Shown piece by piece: positions 44,626-51,338 of a stretch of 64,000 nt of DNA (positions within the stretch are counted from its first letter, which is position 1; every line of letters starts with the position of its first letter). This DNA is from JBAIYU01 sp036763085 (GTDB lineage Bacteria > Bacillota > Negativicutes > DSM-1736 > Dendrosporobacteraceae). The translations under genes and the position numbers were made by a program. Where the stretch lies: positions 62,001-126,000 of the forward strand of contig NZ_JBAIYU010000007.1 in the NCBI RefSeq assembly GCF_036763085.1, in the 5' to 3' direction. Under the pieces are notes generated by a model. It had not been told where the DNA came from, did no database searches, and worked only from the letters and a program-made list of their open reading frames with translations.

Positions 44626-44648
44626 GCATTTATAAACTCATCAGGCCA

Positions 44649-46403
44649 TTATCTTGCGTTTGCTTTACCCTGGTAAACGACGCCCCGCATAGCATCTACT
44701 GTTACGAGCATGCCATGTTCGAGCCTATTTACCGCACCTTCGGCACCAACTAATACCGGCAATCCATAGCTAACTCCAACAATTGCAGCTGGTGAAGTCA
44801 GTCCGCCCTCTTCGACAATGAGCGCGGCCGCCTTAGTTGCATATACCATATCCTCATTAGCAAGGCTCCTAGTTACTAGAATATCGCCTGGCTGAAATCT
44901 GATTTTAAGATCCTCACTAGAATTTGCTTTGCATACTTTACCTGTAGCTGCGCTCTGACCGATACCTACACCACGCACTAAGACCTCTCCAACAACATGT
45001 ACCTTTATCATATTTGTCGTACCTGACAGACCTAGCGGTACCCCGGCAGTTACGACAACAAGATCACCATTTTTTACAATGCCTGCCCCCATTGAAGATT
45101 CAACAGCTCCGGCAATCATCTCATCAGTATTGGACCAACGCGCTCCTAAAACAGGGAATACTCCCCATAGCAGCAGCATCCGGCGCAGCGCTTTCTCATC
45201 AGGGGTAACTGCTACAATCGTGGCCTTAGGGCGGTATTTAGATACCATCCTCGCCGTATAGCCGCCCTCAGTTGAGGTAATAATCGCCGCTGCCCCAAGC
45301 TCGAAACCTACTTGAACTGTCGCATGACTAATAGCGTCAGTTGTAGTACATTGCTCTATGATGCCTTTATTTAAAAGCAGCTCACTGAATTTCAAAGAGG
45401 ATTCAGTTCTCATAGCAATCTTAGCCATGGTCTCAACGGCTTGCACCGGGTAATCCCCTGAAGCAGTTTCACCACTCAGCATGATAGCGTCAGTGCCATC
45501 TAGGATAGCATTGGCCACATCGCTTGCCTCTGCTCTAGTCGGGCGAGGGTTAGACACCATTGATTCGAGCATCTGAGTTGCTGTAATAACAGGTTTACCA
45601 GCCTTATTACATTTTTCGATCATCATCTTCTGGAGAATCGGCACCTCTTCAACCGGTATTTCTACACCCAAATCGCCTCTGGCCACCATAATACCATCAG
45701 ACACTTTGATTATCTCATCTATATTGTTAACACCTTCGGCGTTCTCAATTTTAGATATAATATCCATGGTAGCGCCAGCATCTTCAAGCACTTTTCTAAT
45801 TGCTAAAACATCCGCTGCTCTCTGAATAAAAGAGGCTGCAATAAAATCCATCTTCTGCTGGACTCCAAATAGAATATCCGCAACGTCCTGCTCAGATAAC
45901 GGCGGAAGATTTACTGAAACGCCTGGTGCCGCGACCCTTTTATGGTTTCCAATTACACCAGTATTTAAGATTGTAGTTACAATATCCTGCTGCTCAATCT
46001 TTTTAACCTTTAAACTTACCAGACCATCGGATAGCAGTATAATATTGCCAGGCATAACTTCCTGATATAGCAACTTGTGATTAACTGAAGCCATCTCTTC
46101 AGTTCCAATAACATCACGAGCAGTTAATATAAACGTATTTCCTTCACATAACTGTACTTTGCCCTTTTCAAATTTGCCAAGGCGCATTTCTGGCCCCTTT
46201 GTATCAAGCATTAAAGCAACAGGCTTATTAACCTTAGCCGACACTTCGCGAACGGTGGCAATACGTCTTCCATGTTCTTCATGAGAACCATGGGAAAAAT
46301 TACACCTTGCAACATTCATGCCTGCCAATAACATTTGCTCTAAAACAGACGGACTTTCAGTACTGGGTCCCATAGTACATACAATTTTCGTCTTCTTAAT
46401 CAT
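44649..46403 (-). CDS. pyk: pyruvate kinase (paralogue 2)
   Basis: This is a second pyruvate kinase of 584 residues with the same motifs and C-terminal PEP-utiliser domain as the copy at 37613-39364. By eye the two proteins agree at well over four-fifths of positions, and most changes fall in the first 150 and last 100 residues. Unlike copy 1, its leader has a recognisable promoter (TTGCAA-N17-TAGTAT) and a GlpP-type antiterminator/terminator, suggesting induction by glycerol 3-phosphate. A dispersed repeat lies between the attenuator and the ribosome site (GAGGTG). Confidence 0.96.
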   Translation of the reverse strand: MIKKTKIVCTMGPSTESPSVLEQMLLAGMNVARCNFSHGSHEEHGRRIATVREVSAKVNKPVALMLDTKGPEMRLGKFEKGKVQLCEGNTFILTARDVIGTEEMASVNHKLLYQEVMPGNIILLSDGLVSLKVKKIEQQDIVTTILNTGVIGNHKRVAAPGVSVNLPPLSEQDVADILFGVQQKMDFIAASFIQRAADVLAIRKVLEDAGATMDIISKIENAEGVNNIDEIIKVSDGIMVARGDLGVEIPVEEVPILQKMMIEKCNKAGKPVITATQMLESMVSNPRPTRAEASDVANAILDGTDAIMLSGETASGDYPVQAVETMAKIAMRTESSLKFSELLLNKGIIEQCTTTDAISHATVQVGFELGAAAIITSTEGGYTARMVSKYRPKATIVAVTPDEKALRRMLLLWGVFPVLGARWSNTDEMIAGAVESSMGAGIVKNGDLVVVTAGVPLGLSGTTNMIKVHVVGEVLVRGVGIGQSAATGKVCKANSSEDLKIRFQPGDILVTRSLANEDMVYATKAAALIVEEGGLTSPAAIVGVSYGLPVLVGAEGAVNRLEHGMLVTVDAMRGVVYQGKANAR

Positions 46404-46452
46404 AATGACACCTCTTTAAAGTCTATATTTTACCGTTGAACACAAACGTGCC

Positions 46453-46545
46453 TATAAAGAAAACACGACTTGCGTCGAGCCTTAGCGACGATGGAAGTCG
46501 ATGTTGCCCTTATGCAGTAAGAAAGTTTATACTTTCTTATCGTAT
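46453..46545 (+). repeat. dispersed structured repeat, copy C
   Basis: A full-length copy inserted in the pyruvate kinase 2 leader. It reads CGACTTG where copy B has CGGCTTG, and CGTC where B has CGCC. Its partner segments GTCG and AAGTCG keep the stems paired. It directly abuts the terminator of the attenuator. Confidence 0.85.
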
Positions 46546-46615
46546 AAAAAAAGCCCGAAACCCAGCTAGGCTAAAAAACCTAACACAAGCTCCGGACCTC
46601 TCATAATCTCCGTCC
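46546..46615 (-). promoter_or_regulatory. GlpP-type attenuator in the pyruvate kinase 2 leader
   Basis: Antiterminator GGAC...GTCC with GGAGATTATGAGAG between the arms (46615-46594). It overlaps a terminator in which GTCCG (46597-46593) pairs with CGGGC, with an inner GTTAGG/CCTAGC stem and a seven-U tail (46552-46546). It starts about 11 nt after the predicted transcription start. Confidence 0.8.
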
Positions 46616-46633
46616 TGATATACAGTTACTTAT

Positions 46634-46662
46634 ATACTATCATCCGCATAATTCATTTGCAA
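46634..46662 (-). promoter_or_regulatory. sigma-A promoter of pyruvate kinase 2
   Basis: TTGCAA (46662-46657) and TAGTAT (46639-46634) with a 17-bp spacer on the minus strand, about 20 bp before the attenuator. Confidence 0.6.
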
Positions 46663-46680
46663 TGTTTTTCTCGGGACAAC

Positions 46681-46722
46681 TAAAATGGCCTTAAACAGCT
46701 AAGTCTGCTTAAGGCCATTTTA
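46681..46722 (-). terminator. terminator of the cotJ operon
   Basis: A 13-bp perfect stem (AAAATGGCCTTAA and complement) with flanking A/T residues, 10 bp after the cotJC stop. Confidence 0.85.
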
Positions 46723-46731
46723 CAATTAATT

Positions 46732-47337
46732 TTATTTTCCTTCTTTTCTCATTTCGTGCCCGCACCATACATGCTTAGACTTGCACATCCATTCCTGGAC
46801 TTCATTTAAAGCTTCACCAAAACGTTGGAAATGCACCACTTCGCGTTCCCATAAGAAACGAAGTGTATCTTTGACACAAGGGTCGTCTGTGCAGGCAATA
46901 AGGTGCTCGTAAGTTGTACGTGCTTTTTGCTCAGCTGCCATGTTTTCTACTAAGTCGGTAATCGGATCGCCCAGGCAAGCAATATATTTAGCTGACCAAG
47001 GAACTCCATTGGCATCAGTCCAGAAAAGGCCATGGTCATGCTGAACAAATTGTCCTTCCCAACCCGCTTCTTTAAAGTCTTCACAGGTTGCGCCATCAGT
47101 CAATTTGTACACAAGTGCTGCTATCATTTCCATATGAGCTAATTCTTCTGTACCTATGTCAGTGAGCAACGCTTTAGCGTTGTCGGTAGGCATAGAGTAG
47201 CGTTGATTAAGATACCGAAGGGATGCTGATAATTCACCATCCGGTCCACCATATTGAGTAATAACCATCTTAGCAAACTTAACATCTGGGCAGGAAACTC
47301 TGACTGGATGTTCAAGCTTCTTTTCATAAATCCACAT
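46732..47337 (-). CDS. cotJC: spore coat protein CotJC (manganese catalase-like)
   Basis: CotJC is a spore-coat-associated member of the manganese catalase/ferritin-like family. The 201-residue protein has the diiron/dimanganese helix motifs EELAHMEM and EQKARTTYEHL plus REVVHFQRF. It begins with the family-typical MWIYEKKLEHPV. The ATG has AGGAGGAG. It closes the cotJA-cotJB-cotJC operon, expected to be mother-cell expressed; I did not find a convincing sigma-E promoter. Confidence 0.94.
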   Translation of the reverse strand: MWIYEKKLEHPVRVSCPDVKFAKMVITQYGGPDGELSASLRYLNQRYSMPTDNAKALLTDIGTEELAHMEMIAALVYKLTDGATCEDFKEAGWEGQFVQHDHGLFWTDANGVPWSAKYIACLGDPITDLVENMAAEQKARTTYEHLIACTDDPCVKDTLRFLWEREVVHFQRFGEALNEVQEWMCKSKHVWCGHEMRKEGK

Positions 47338-47351
47338 ATTTTATTCTCCTC

Positions 47352-47609
47352 CTACAGTTCCCAAGGCCAAGGACCCATTGCCCATTGCCACGGTTCTTTA
47401 GAATAGCCGCCCATTCCGAAGTTCATTAGCGGACCGTATTCAGACTCATATTCTTTTTTCAATTTTCTAATTGCTTCAACTGCACAGTTATAATCATTAA
47501 GCGCATCTGTATCACATGGATGTGTATCCAAATATAGGTTTAGTTCTATTGCTACAAATTCCATCTCTTGAAGTCGCTTAAGCATCATGAATTGTTTTTC
47601 ACAGTTCAC
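47352..47609 (-). CDS. cotJB: spore coat protein CotJB
   Basis: CotJB is a small coat component that associates with CotJC. The 85-residue protein has the family LKRLQEMEFVAIELNLYLDTHP and a C-terminal Trp-rich GPWPWEL. The open frame could start at an ATG at 47630, but GGAGG lies between that ATG and a GTG at 47609, and no ribosome site precedes the ATG. I therefore take the GTG (M)NCEKQF, which also matches the usual length of about 87. Confidence 0.88.
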   Translation of the reverse strand: MNCEKQFMMLKRLQEMEFVAIELNLYLDTHPCDTDALNDYNCAVEAIRKLKKEYESEYGPLMNFGMGGYSKEPWQWAMGPWPWEL

Positions 47610-47630
47610 CTTAAATTCACCTCCACTCAT

Positions 47631-47891
47631 TTAATTCGGGATTGGATAAGCTCCCCACAGCTCAGGGAATAATGTTCCCTTCATTAGTGCTTCTTGTGGA
47701 CAAAAAGCTTTATTATAACATTGATTAGGGACATAGGCATGAGCCAGCATTATACATTTCGGCATACTTAGAACAGCCATGCCATGTTGCATCACAGCGC
47801 CTTCCTCGTAGTCGTCGTCCATCATCATGTCCATATCGTCGTCGTCCATTTCGTCATACCATTTTGGCATAGGTTTTTTTTTCATATTCAA
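47631..47891 (-). CDS. cotJA: spore coat protein CotJA
   Basis: CotJA is the first component of the CotJ coat complex. The 86-residue protein carries the conserved C-terminal half LAHAYVPNQCYNKAFCPQEAL and LFPELWGAYPIPN. Its N-terminus has an unusual acidic Asp/Met run (EMDDDDMDMMMDDDY). The start is probably TTG at 47891, seven bases after AGGAGG; an ATG two codons later (47885) is the alternative. It adjoins cotJB directly. Confidence 0.88.
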   Translation of the reverse strand: MNMKKKPMPKWYDEMDDDDMDMMMDDDYEEGAVMQHGMAVLSMPKCIMLAHAYVPNQCYNKAFCPQEALMKGTLFPELWGAYPIPN

Positions 47892-48090
47892 AAATAACCC
47901 TCCTCTCATTTGACCTAATATATCTTATGTGAATAACTTGACCCTTGTTACTTGCTATGTCAAAAAGCTCTAACTTTGCAATACTCATTGTTCATTTGTC
48001 TTCACTACTAAGTAGCTTAGCTTTACAATATTCCTACTGCATCACAAAAACTGTCTATTACTAATGTACTATCACATTAAAAATGCGGCC

Positions 48091-48119
48091 TTGAAACCAG
48101 AATATTCTGATGCTAAAAT
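48091..48119 (+). promoter_or_regulatory. sigma-A promoter of the 25-aa gene
   Basis: TTGAAA (48091-48096) and TAAAAT (48114-48119) with a 17-bp spacer and an extended TG one base before the -10. It lies 38 bp before the ATG of the small gene. Confidence 0.75.
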
Positions 48120-48156
48120 TAAGATAAATAATAAGCGCAGAAGGGGGAAATCAGCA

Positions 48157-48234
48157 ATGTCTGATATCAAAGCAGTATTTTACTCAAACCTTTTTGCTAT
48201 CTGTACGTTAACCCTATTCTCAATGTTCCTTTAA
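48157..48234 (+). CDS. small hydrophobic membrane peptide, 25 aa
   Basis: A 25-residue frame (starting MSDIKAVFYSNLF) with an AAGGGGG ribosome site, a good sigma-A promoter and a 20-bp terminator stem. The unit is complete. The peptide is a single hydrophobic helix from about residue 7 to the end, with one Cys. I do not recognise it. Peptides of this size and shape often act as accessory subunits of membrane complexes (CydX/KdpF-like) or as membrane-active peptides; nothing here decides. Confidence 0.6.
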   Translation: MSDIKAVFYSNLFAICTLTLFSMFL

Positions 48235-48254
48235 AGTTCGCCCTAAGAGGACAC

Positions 48255-48299
48255 AAAAAGCAACAGTCCGATTCGTAATGAATCGGACTGTTGCTTTTT
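48255..48299. terminator. bidirectional terminator, 20-bp arms
   Basis: Perfect 20-bp arms (48255-48274 and 48280-48299, loop GTAAT) with A and T runs at the ends. It serves both the 25-residue gene and the convergent PspC gene. Confidence 0.92.
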
Positions 48300-48304
48300 G
48301 CTTA

Positions 48305-48577
48305 TTAGTATGCTGGCATAATTAAAAATGCTAATATATAGAGCGCTACACCTATACCACGGTATAGGCATGTCAGAGTCCAAGCGAAGCGTATCAAGGT
48401 TACGTCAATCCCAGTATATTTGCTAATACCAGAACACACCCCAAAAACCATACTATGCGAGGAATCAATCGCCAACTGCTTAGTTAACATTAAGTTGTCA
48501 GTTGTTCCGCTGTCAAAAAACTGCCATACAGTCAGTCCGCTTAAAACATACGCACCCATCCGGACAAGCCAAAACAT
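48305..48577 (-). CDS. PspC-domain membrane protein
   Basis: This 90-residue protein has a PspC domain in its C-terminal part: SMVFGVCSGISKYTGIDVTLIRFAW followed by a hydrophobic helix (YILAFLIMPAY). A further hydrophobic segment lies at the N-terminus. PspC proteins sense or respond to envelope stress, and some act as anti-sigma or toxin-related partners. It stands alone on the minus strand with no PspA nearby. Confidence 0.82.
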   Translation of the reverse strand: MFWLVRMGAYVLSGLTVWQFFDSGTTDNLMLTKQLAIDSSHSMVFGVCSGISKYTGIDVTLIRFAWTLTCLYRGIGVALYILAFLIMPAY

Positions 48578-48672
48578 AATCCCCGCCCCCCCTTACAGCT
48601 GTTATTACTATTATTGCCGTAATAAGGAGGGTTTAAACACTTGTTGGAATATCCGATAAAGGCAATGTTAGC

Positions 48673-49854
48673 TTAAACTTCAGGTTTAACTAACCGCAGT
48701 CTTCTTCTAGCCAGATTTGGAGATTTAGCTCGTTCTGGCTGTTCCGATGTTCGTGACGTTCCTTGGACAGCTTTCCGCCCAACATTAATTAATAGACCTA
48801 TGCTTGCCATATTGATGATTAGAGACGTCCCGCCGAAACTGATAAAAGGTAACGGTACGCCGATTACTGGTAACAGCCCGGAAACCATCGCAATATTAGC
48901 TAAGCCCTGGCCGACTACCAGCATAGTTATCCCCATTGCCAGCATCTTACCAAAACCGTCAGGTGCAGTACGAGCAATTTGTCCGCCATAGCAAGCCAAA
49001 GCCCCTAGCAGTAATAGCACAACAGCTGCTCCCGCGAACCCCATTTCCTGGCACAGTACCGCGAAGGCAAAATCAGTGTGAGCTTCAGGTAAATAGTAAA
49101 ACTTACTGGCGCCCATCCCTAAACCAGTACCAAAAAAACCTCCCGAACCAATTGCTAAAAGTGATTGTACTGTTTGGTATCCGGTTGAGTCTTGGAAGGC
49201 CCAAGGATTAATCCATGCAGATATGCGCTCAGCACGATATGCTGCCGCATATGTAAGATAGACAGCCCCTAACATACTAATAACGCTTAAGAAATATAGC
49301 TGCATTCTCGGCAATCCAGCAACAATATATAGCACCATACATGATGCAACTATAATTGTTGCAGTCCCCATATCCGGCTGCTTTAGAACTAAAACGCCTG
49401 ATATTAATGTTAACAATACAGGCATGGACATTAACGTCGCCTTACGATTTCGGTCAATCTTAGGACCTAAGTAACTTGCCGACAAGACTATCGCCATTAT
49501 TTTAGCTAATTCCGACGGCTGGAATTGAAAGCCGATATTTAGCCATCGCCTAGCTCCATTTGCCTCAATACCAACAAATTTTACTGCTATTAGCAGCCCG
49601 ATAGTAACAGCAGCAAGCGGAAGCAGTAATCCTCTTATTTTGCGGTAGTCTATTCTAATTGCAATTAACATTGCGACAAATCCAAGGGCGAACGACATTA
49701 AATGCCGCTTAAGAAAAAAATAGCTATCGTTTAAAAGCTGCCCTGCCAAAATGAAGCTTGCGCTAAATATATTAACCGTTCCAATAATCGCCAACAGCAG
49801 TACTATAAAAAACACTGCTTCATTATTATTGACCCATAGTTTAGATTTTTGCAT
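48673..49854 (-). CDS. FtsW/RodA/SpoVE family peptidoglycan polymerase
   Basis: This 393-residue SEDS glycosyltransferase polymerises lipid II. It has about ten transmembrane helices, RWLNIGFQFQPSELAKI, LKQPDMGTA and a final PLPFISFGGTSL, all family signatures. A basic tail follows the last helix. It is not in a division cluster, and a SpoVD-type class B PBP is also isolated at 32.2 kb, so a SpoVE-like partner role in cortex synthesis is likely but not proven. The ATG has GGAGG. Confidence 0.9.
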   Translation of the reverse strand: MQKSKLWVNNNEAVFFIVLLLAIIGTVNIFSASFILAGQLLNDSYFFLKRHLMSFALGFVAMLIAIRIDYRKIRGLLLPLAAVTIGLLIAVKFVGIEANGARRWLNIGFQFQPSELAKIMAIVLSASYLGPKIDRNRKATLMSMPVLLTLISGVLVLKQPDMGTATIIVASCMVLYIVAGLPRMQLYFLSVISMLGAVYLTYAAAYRAERISAWINPWAFQDSTGYQTVQSLLAIGSGGFFGTGLGMGASKFYYLPEAHTDFAFAVLCQEMGFAGAAVVLLLLGALACYGGQIARTAPDGFGKMLAMGITMLVVGQGLANIAMVSGLLPVIGVPLPFISFGGTSLIINMASIGLLINVGRKAVQGTSRTSEQPERAKSPNLARRRLRLVKPEV

Positions 49855-49997
49855 TTACATCCTCCATGCATGTATCCTAATACCTAAATTATACCAGAAA
49901 AAACTTACTAATCCCAATAAGCAATTTAGCCTATATGTGAATATATTATATGAGGCTATTATTCTGAGATATAATGCAAGCGAGAAGAGGTGTTGAC

Positions 49998-50942
49998 ATG
50001 GATTGGGCAAAATACAAAATGCTAGCGGTTGATGCTGCCGCCCACACCCTGCTGCTCATTGACGGCGAGAACGGGGAAATATTATCCGAAATGTCTTACC
50101 CTGATACCTGTGTCCCAACGGCTTTAGTCTTAGCTCCAGAAGCTAACAAGGCCTTTCTTCCGGCAGCCGGAACTAATGGCAGCGGTTCTCTCTTTATCGC
50201 GAATTTAACTAATTTCACATTATATCGGCTGCCAATGGAGATACCTCACCCTAGTCAATTTGCTATTACACCATGCGGGACAAAAGCATATCTGGTAGAT
50301 CCTGGCGGTACATTGTATCAAGTAAATACTACAGAAATGACTCTAACAATGCTAGGCCAGCCCGAAAATGCTGCCTGCGTCGGTATCCTGGCAGATGATA
50401 AATTTATTTATACTGCATGGGAACATAAAAATGGCGGAAGTATCGCTACCTTCGATTGCAACGGTCAGTTGATTAGTGAGTATTCTATGCCAGGAATTCC
50501 AACTAACATAACAATCAATAAAGAGCGTATTCTTATTCCTTTTACGGCTACCTCTTTTACCGGAGAGGGTCTTGCTGTATTTGACAAGTCCCTTGGCGAT
50601 GACTTAACGCCTACCGTTATTACTATTCAGTGTCCTATGCGTACAACCGGCTTGAAAGCTTATCCGTGCAGCGTGACCGTTGCACCAGATGACTGCACAG
50701 CTTACGTTATAAATGAAGACAGCGGTTCAATCACTATTATAGATCTGAGCACTTCGAGTATAACAGGCCATATCGCCCTGGGTCGATCAATATCAAATTT
50801 ATACATATTGCCTGACAGTCGTTTTGCTATTGCAACAAGTAACATGTTTGCAGATCTTACCCTTATAGATCTAGTAAACGAAAGAGTACTATCTGTAGCA
50901 GCATCTAACCAAGAAATCTTAAATTATCTAGCCATTTTATAA
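49998..50942 (+). CDS. YVTN-type beta-propeller protein
   Basis: This 314-residue protein is made of short beta repeats ending in turns such as VAPDDCTAYVINEDSGSITIIDL, typical of YVTN/lactonase-like propellers. It has no signal peptide, so it is probably cytoplasmic. The ATG at 49998 follows AGAGGTG. The function is unknown; propellers of this type often serve as scaffolds or bind small ligands. Its stop codon is the first bases of a dispersed repeat, three copies of which follow it. Confidence 0.82.
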   Translation: MDWAKYKMLAVDAAAHTLLLIDGENGEILSEMSYPDTCVPTALVLAPEANKAFLPAAGTNGSGSLFIANLTNFTLYRLPMEIPHPSQFAITPCGTKAYLVDPGGTLYQVNTTEMTLTMLGQPENAACVGILADDKFIYTAWEHKNGGSIATFDCNGQLISEYSMPGIPTNITINKERILIPFTATSFTGEGLAVFDKSLGDDLTPTVITIQCPMRTTGLKAYPCSVTVAPDDCTAYVINEDSGSITIIDLSTSSITGHIALGRSISNLYILPDSRFAIATSNMFADLTLIDLVNERVLSVAASNQEILNYLAIL

Positions 50943-51009
50943 AGAAAACACGGCTTGTACCAAGCCCTTAGGCGAAGGTAGAAGCCGATACTTAACCACT
51001 TATCCTGTT
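50941..51009 (+). repeat. dispersed structured repeat, copy D1
   Basis: A 69-bp shorter form: AAAGAAAACACGGCTTG, TACC...GGTA inner stem around GCC-CTTA-GGC, then AAGCCG and CTTATCCTGTTT. It begins inside the TAA of the beta-propeller gene. Confidence 0.9.
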
Positions 51010-51018
51010 TGTTAGGGT

Positions 51019-51088
51019 AAAGAAAGCACGGCTTGTACTGAGCCCTTTGGGCGAAAGTAGAAGCCGATGCTGCACTTATCCTGTTTTT
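51019..51088 (+). repeat. dispersed structured repeat, copy D2
   Basis: The second tandem copy. The inner stem is TACT...AGTA instead of TACC...GGTA, and the apical stem GCCC...GGGC instead of GCC...GGC; both changes keep base pairing. Confidence 0.9.
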
Positions 51089-51115
51089 AATAAAGCCAAC
51101 GCTTTATGTTAGGAT

Positions 51116-51186
51116 AAAGAAAACACGGCTTGTACCAAGCCCTTAGGCGAAGGTAGAAGCCAATGCTTAACCACTTATCCTGTTTT
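51116..51186 (+). repeat. dispersed structured repeat, copy D3
   Basis: The third tandem copy, nearly identical to D1 apart from AAGCCA for AAGCCG and a few later bases. The unequal spacing (78 and 97 bp between starts) argues against a regular array. Confidence 0.9.
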
Positions 51187-51232
51187 CTTATTGTTGTTAC
51201 AAAGATCGTATTTCGGTTTTTACCCGAATAGC

Positions 51233-51260
51233 AAGGCCGCAGCACTCGCTGCGGCCTTTT
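51233..51260 (+). terminator. terminator after the D repeats
   Basis: An 11-bp perfect GC-rich stem (AAGGCCGCAGC and complement, loop ACTC) followed by a short T-run. Confidence 0.85.
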
Positions 51261-51338
51261 CGTATTAAAAGGGAGCTATAATGTATTCGCTAAAAGCTTA
51301 GACCCCCAGCTTAACGGAGGGGCATTGCGCACTTTAAG

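Larger units (their letters stand above)
43583..44648 (-). other. 1066-bp structured non-coding region upstream of glpA
   Basis: No convincing gene lies in this long gap. It holds, in the direction of glpA transcription, the pyruvate kinase 2 terminator, tandem-hairpin copy iii, a large stem ending in U6, a strong bidirectional terminator, tandem-hairpin copy ii, the GlpP-type attenuator and a 13-bp hairpin near the glpA ribosome site. At least two transcripts, one of them a possible small RNA, could arise here. Confidence 0.7.

Noticed and set aside
43583..44648. Known riboswitch classes (T-box, c-di-GMP, SAM, cobalamin, purine) in the long leader
   Set aside because: None of their conserved core sequences was found; the structure fits protein-mediated antitermination better.
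50941..51186. Three tandem repeats as a CRISPR array
   Set aside because: Units are about 70 bp with unequal spacing, no unique spacers of constant length and no cas genes; single copies occur elsewhere in the window.
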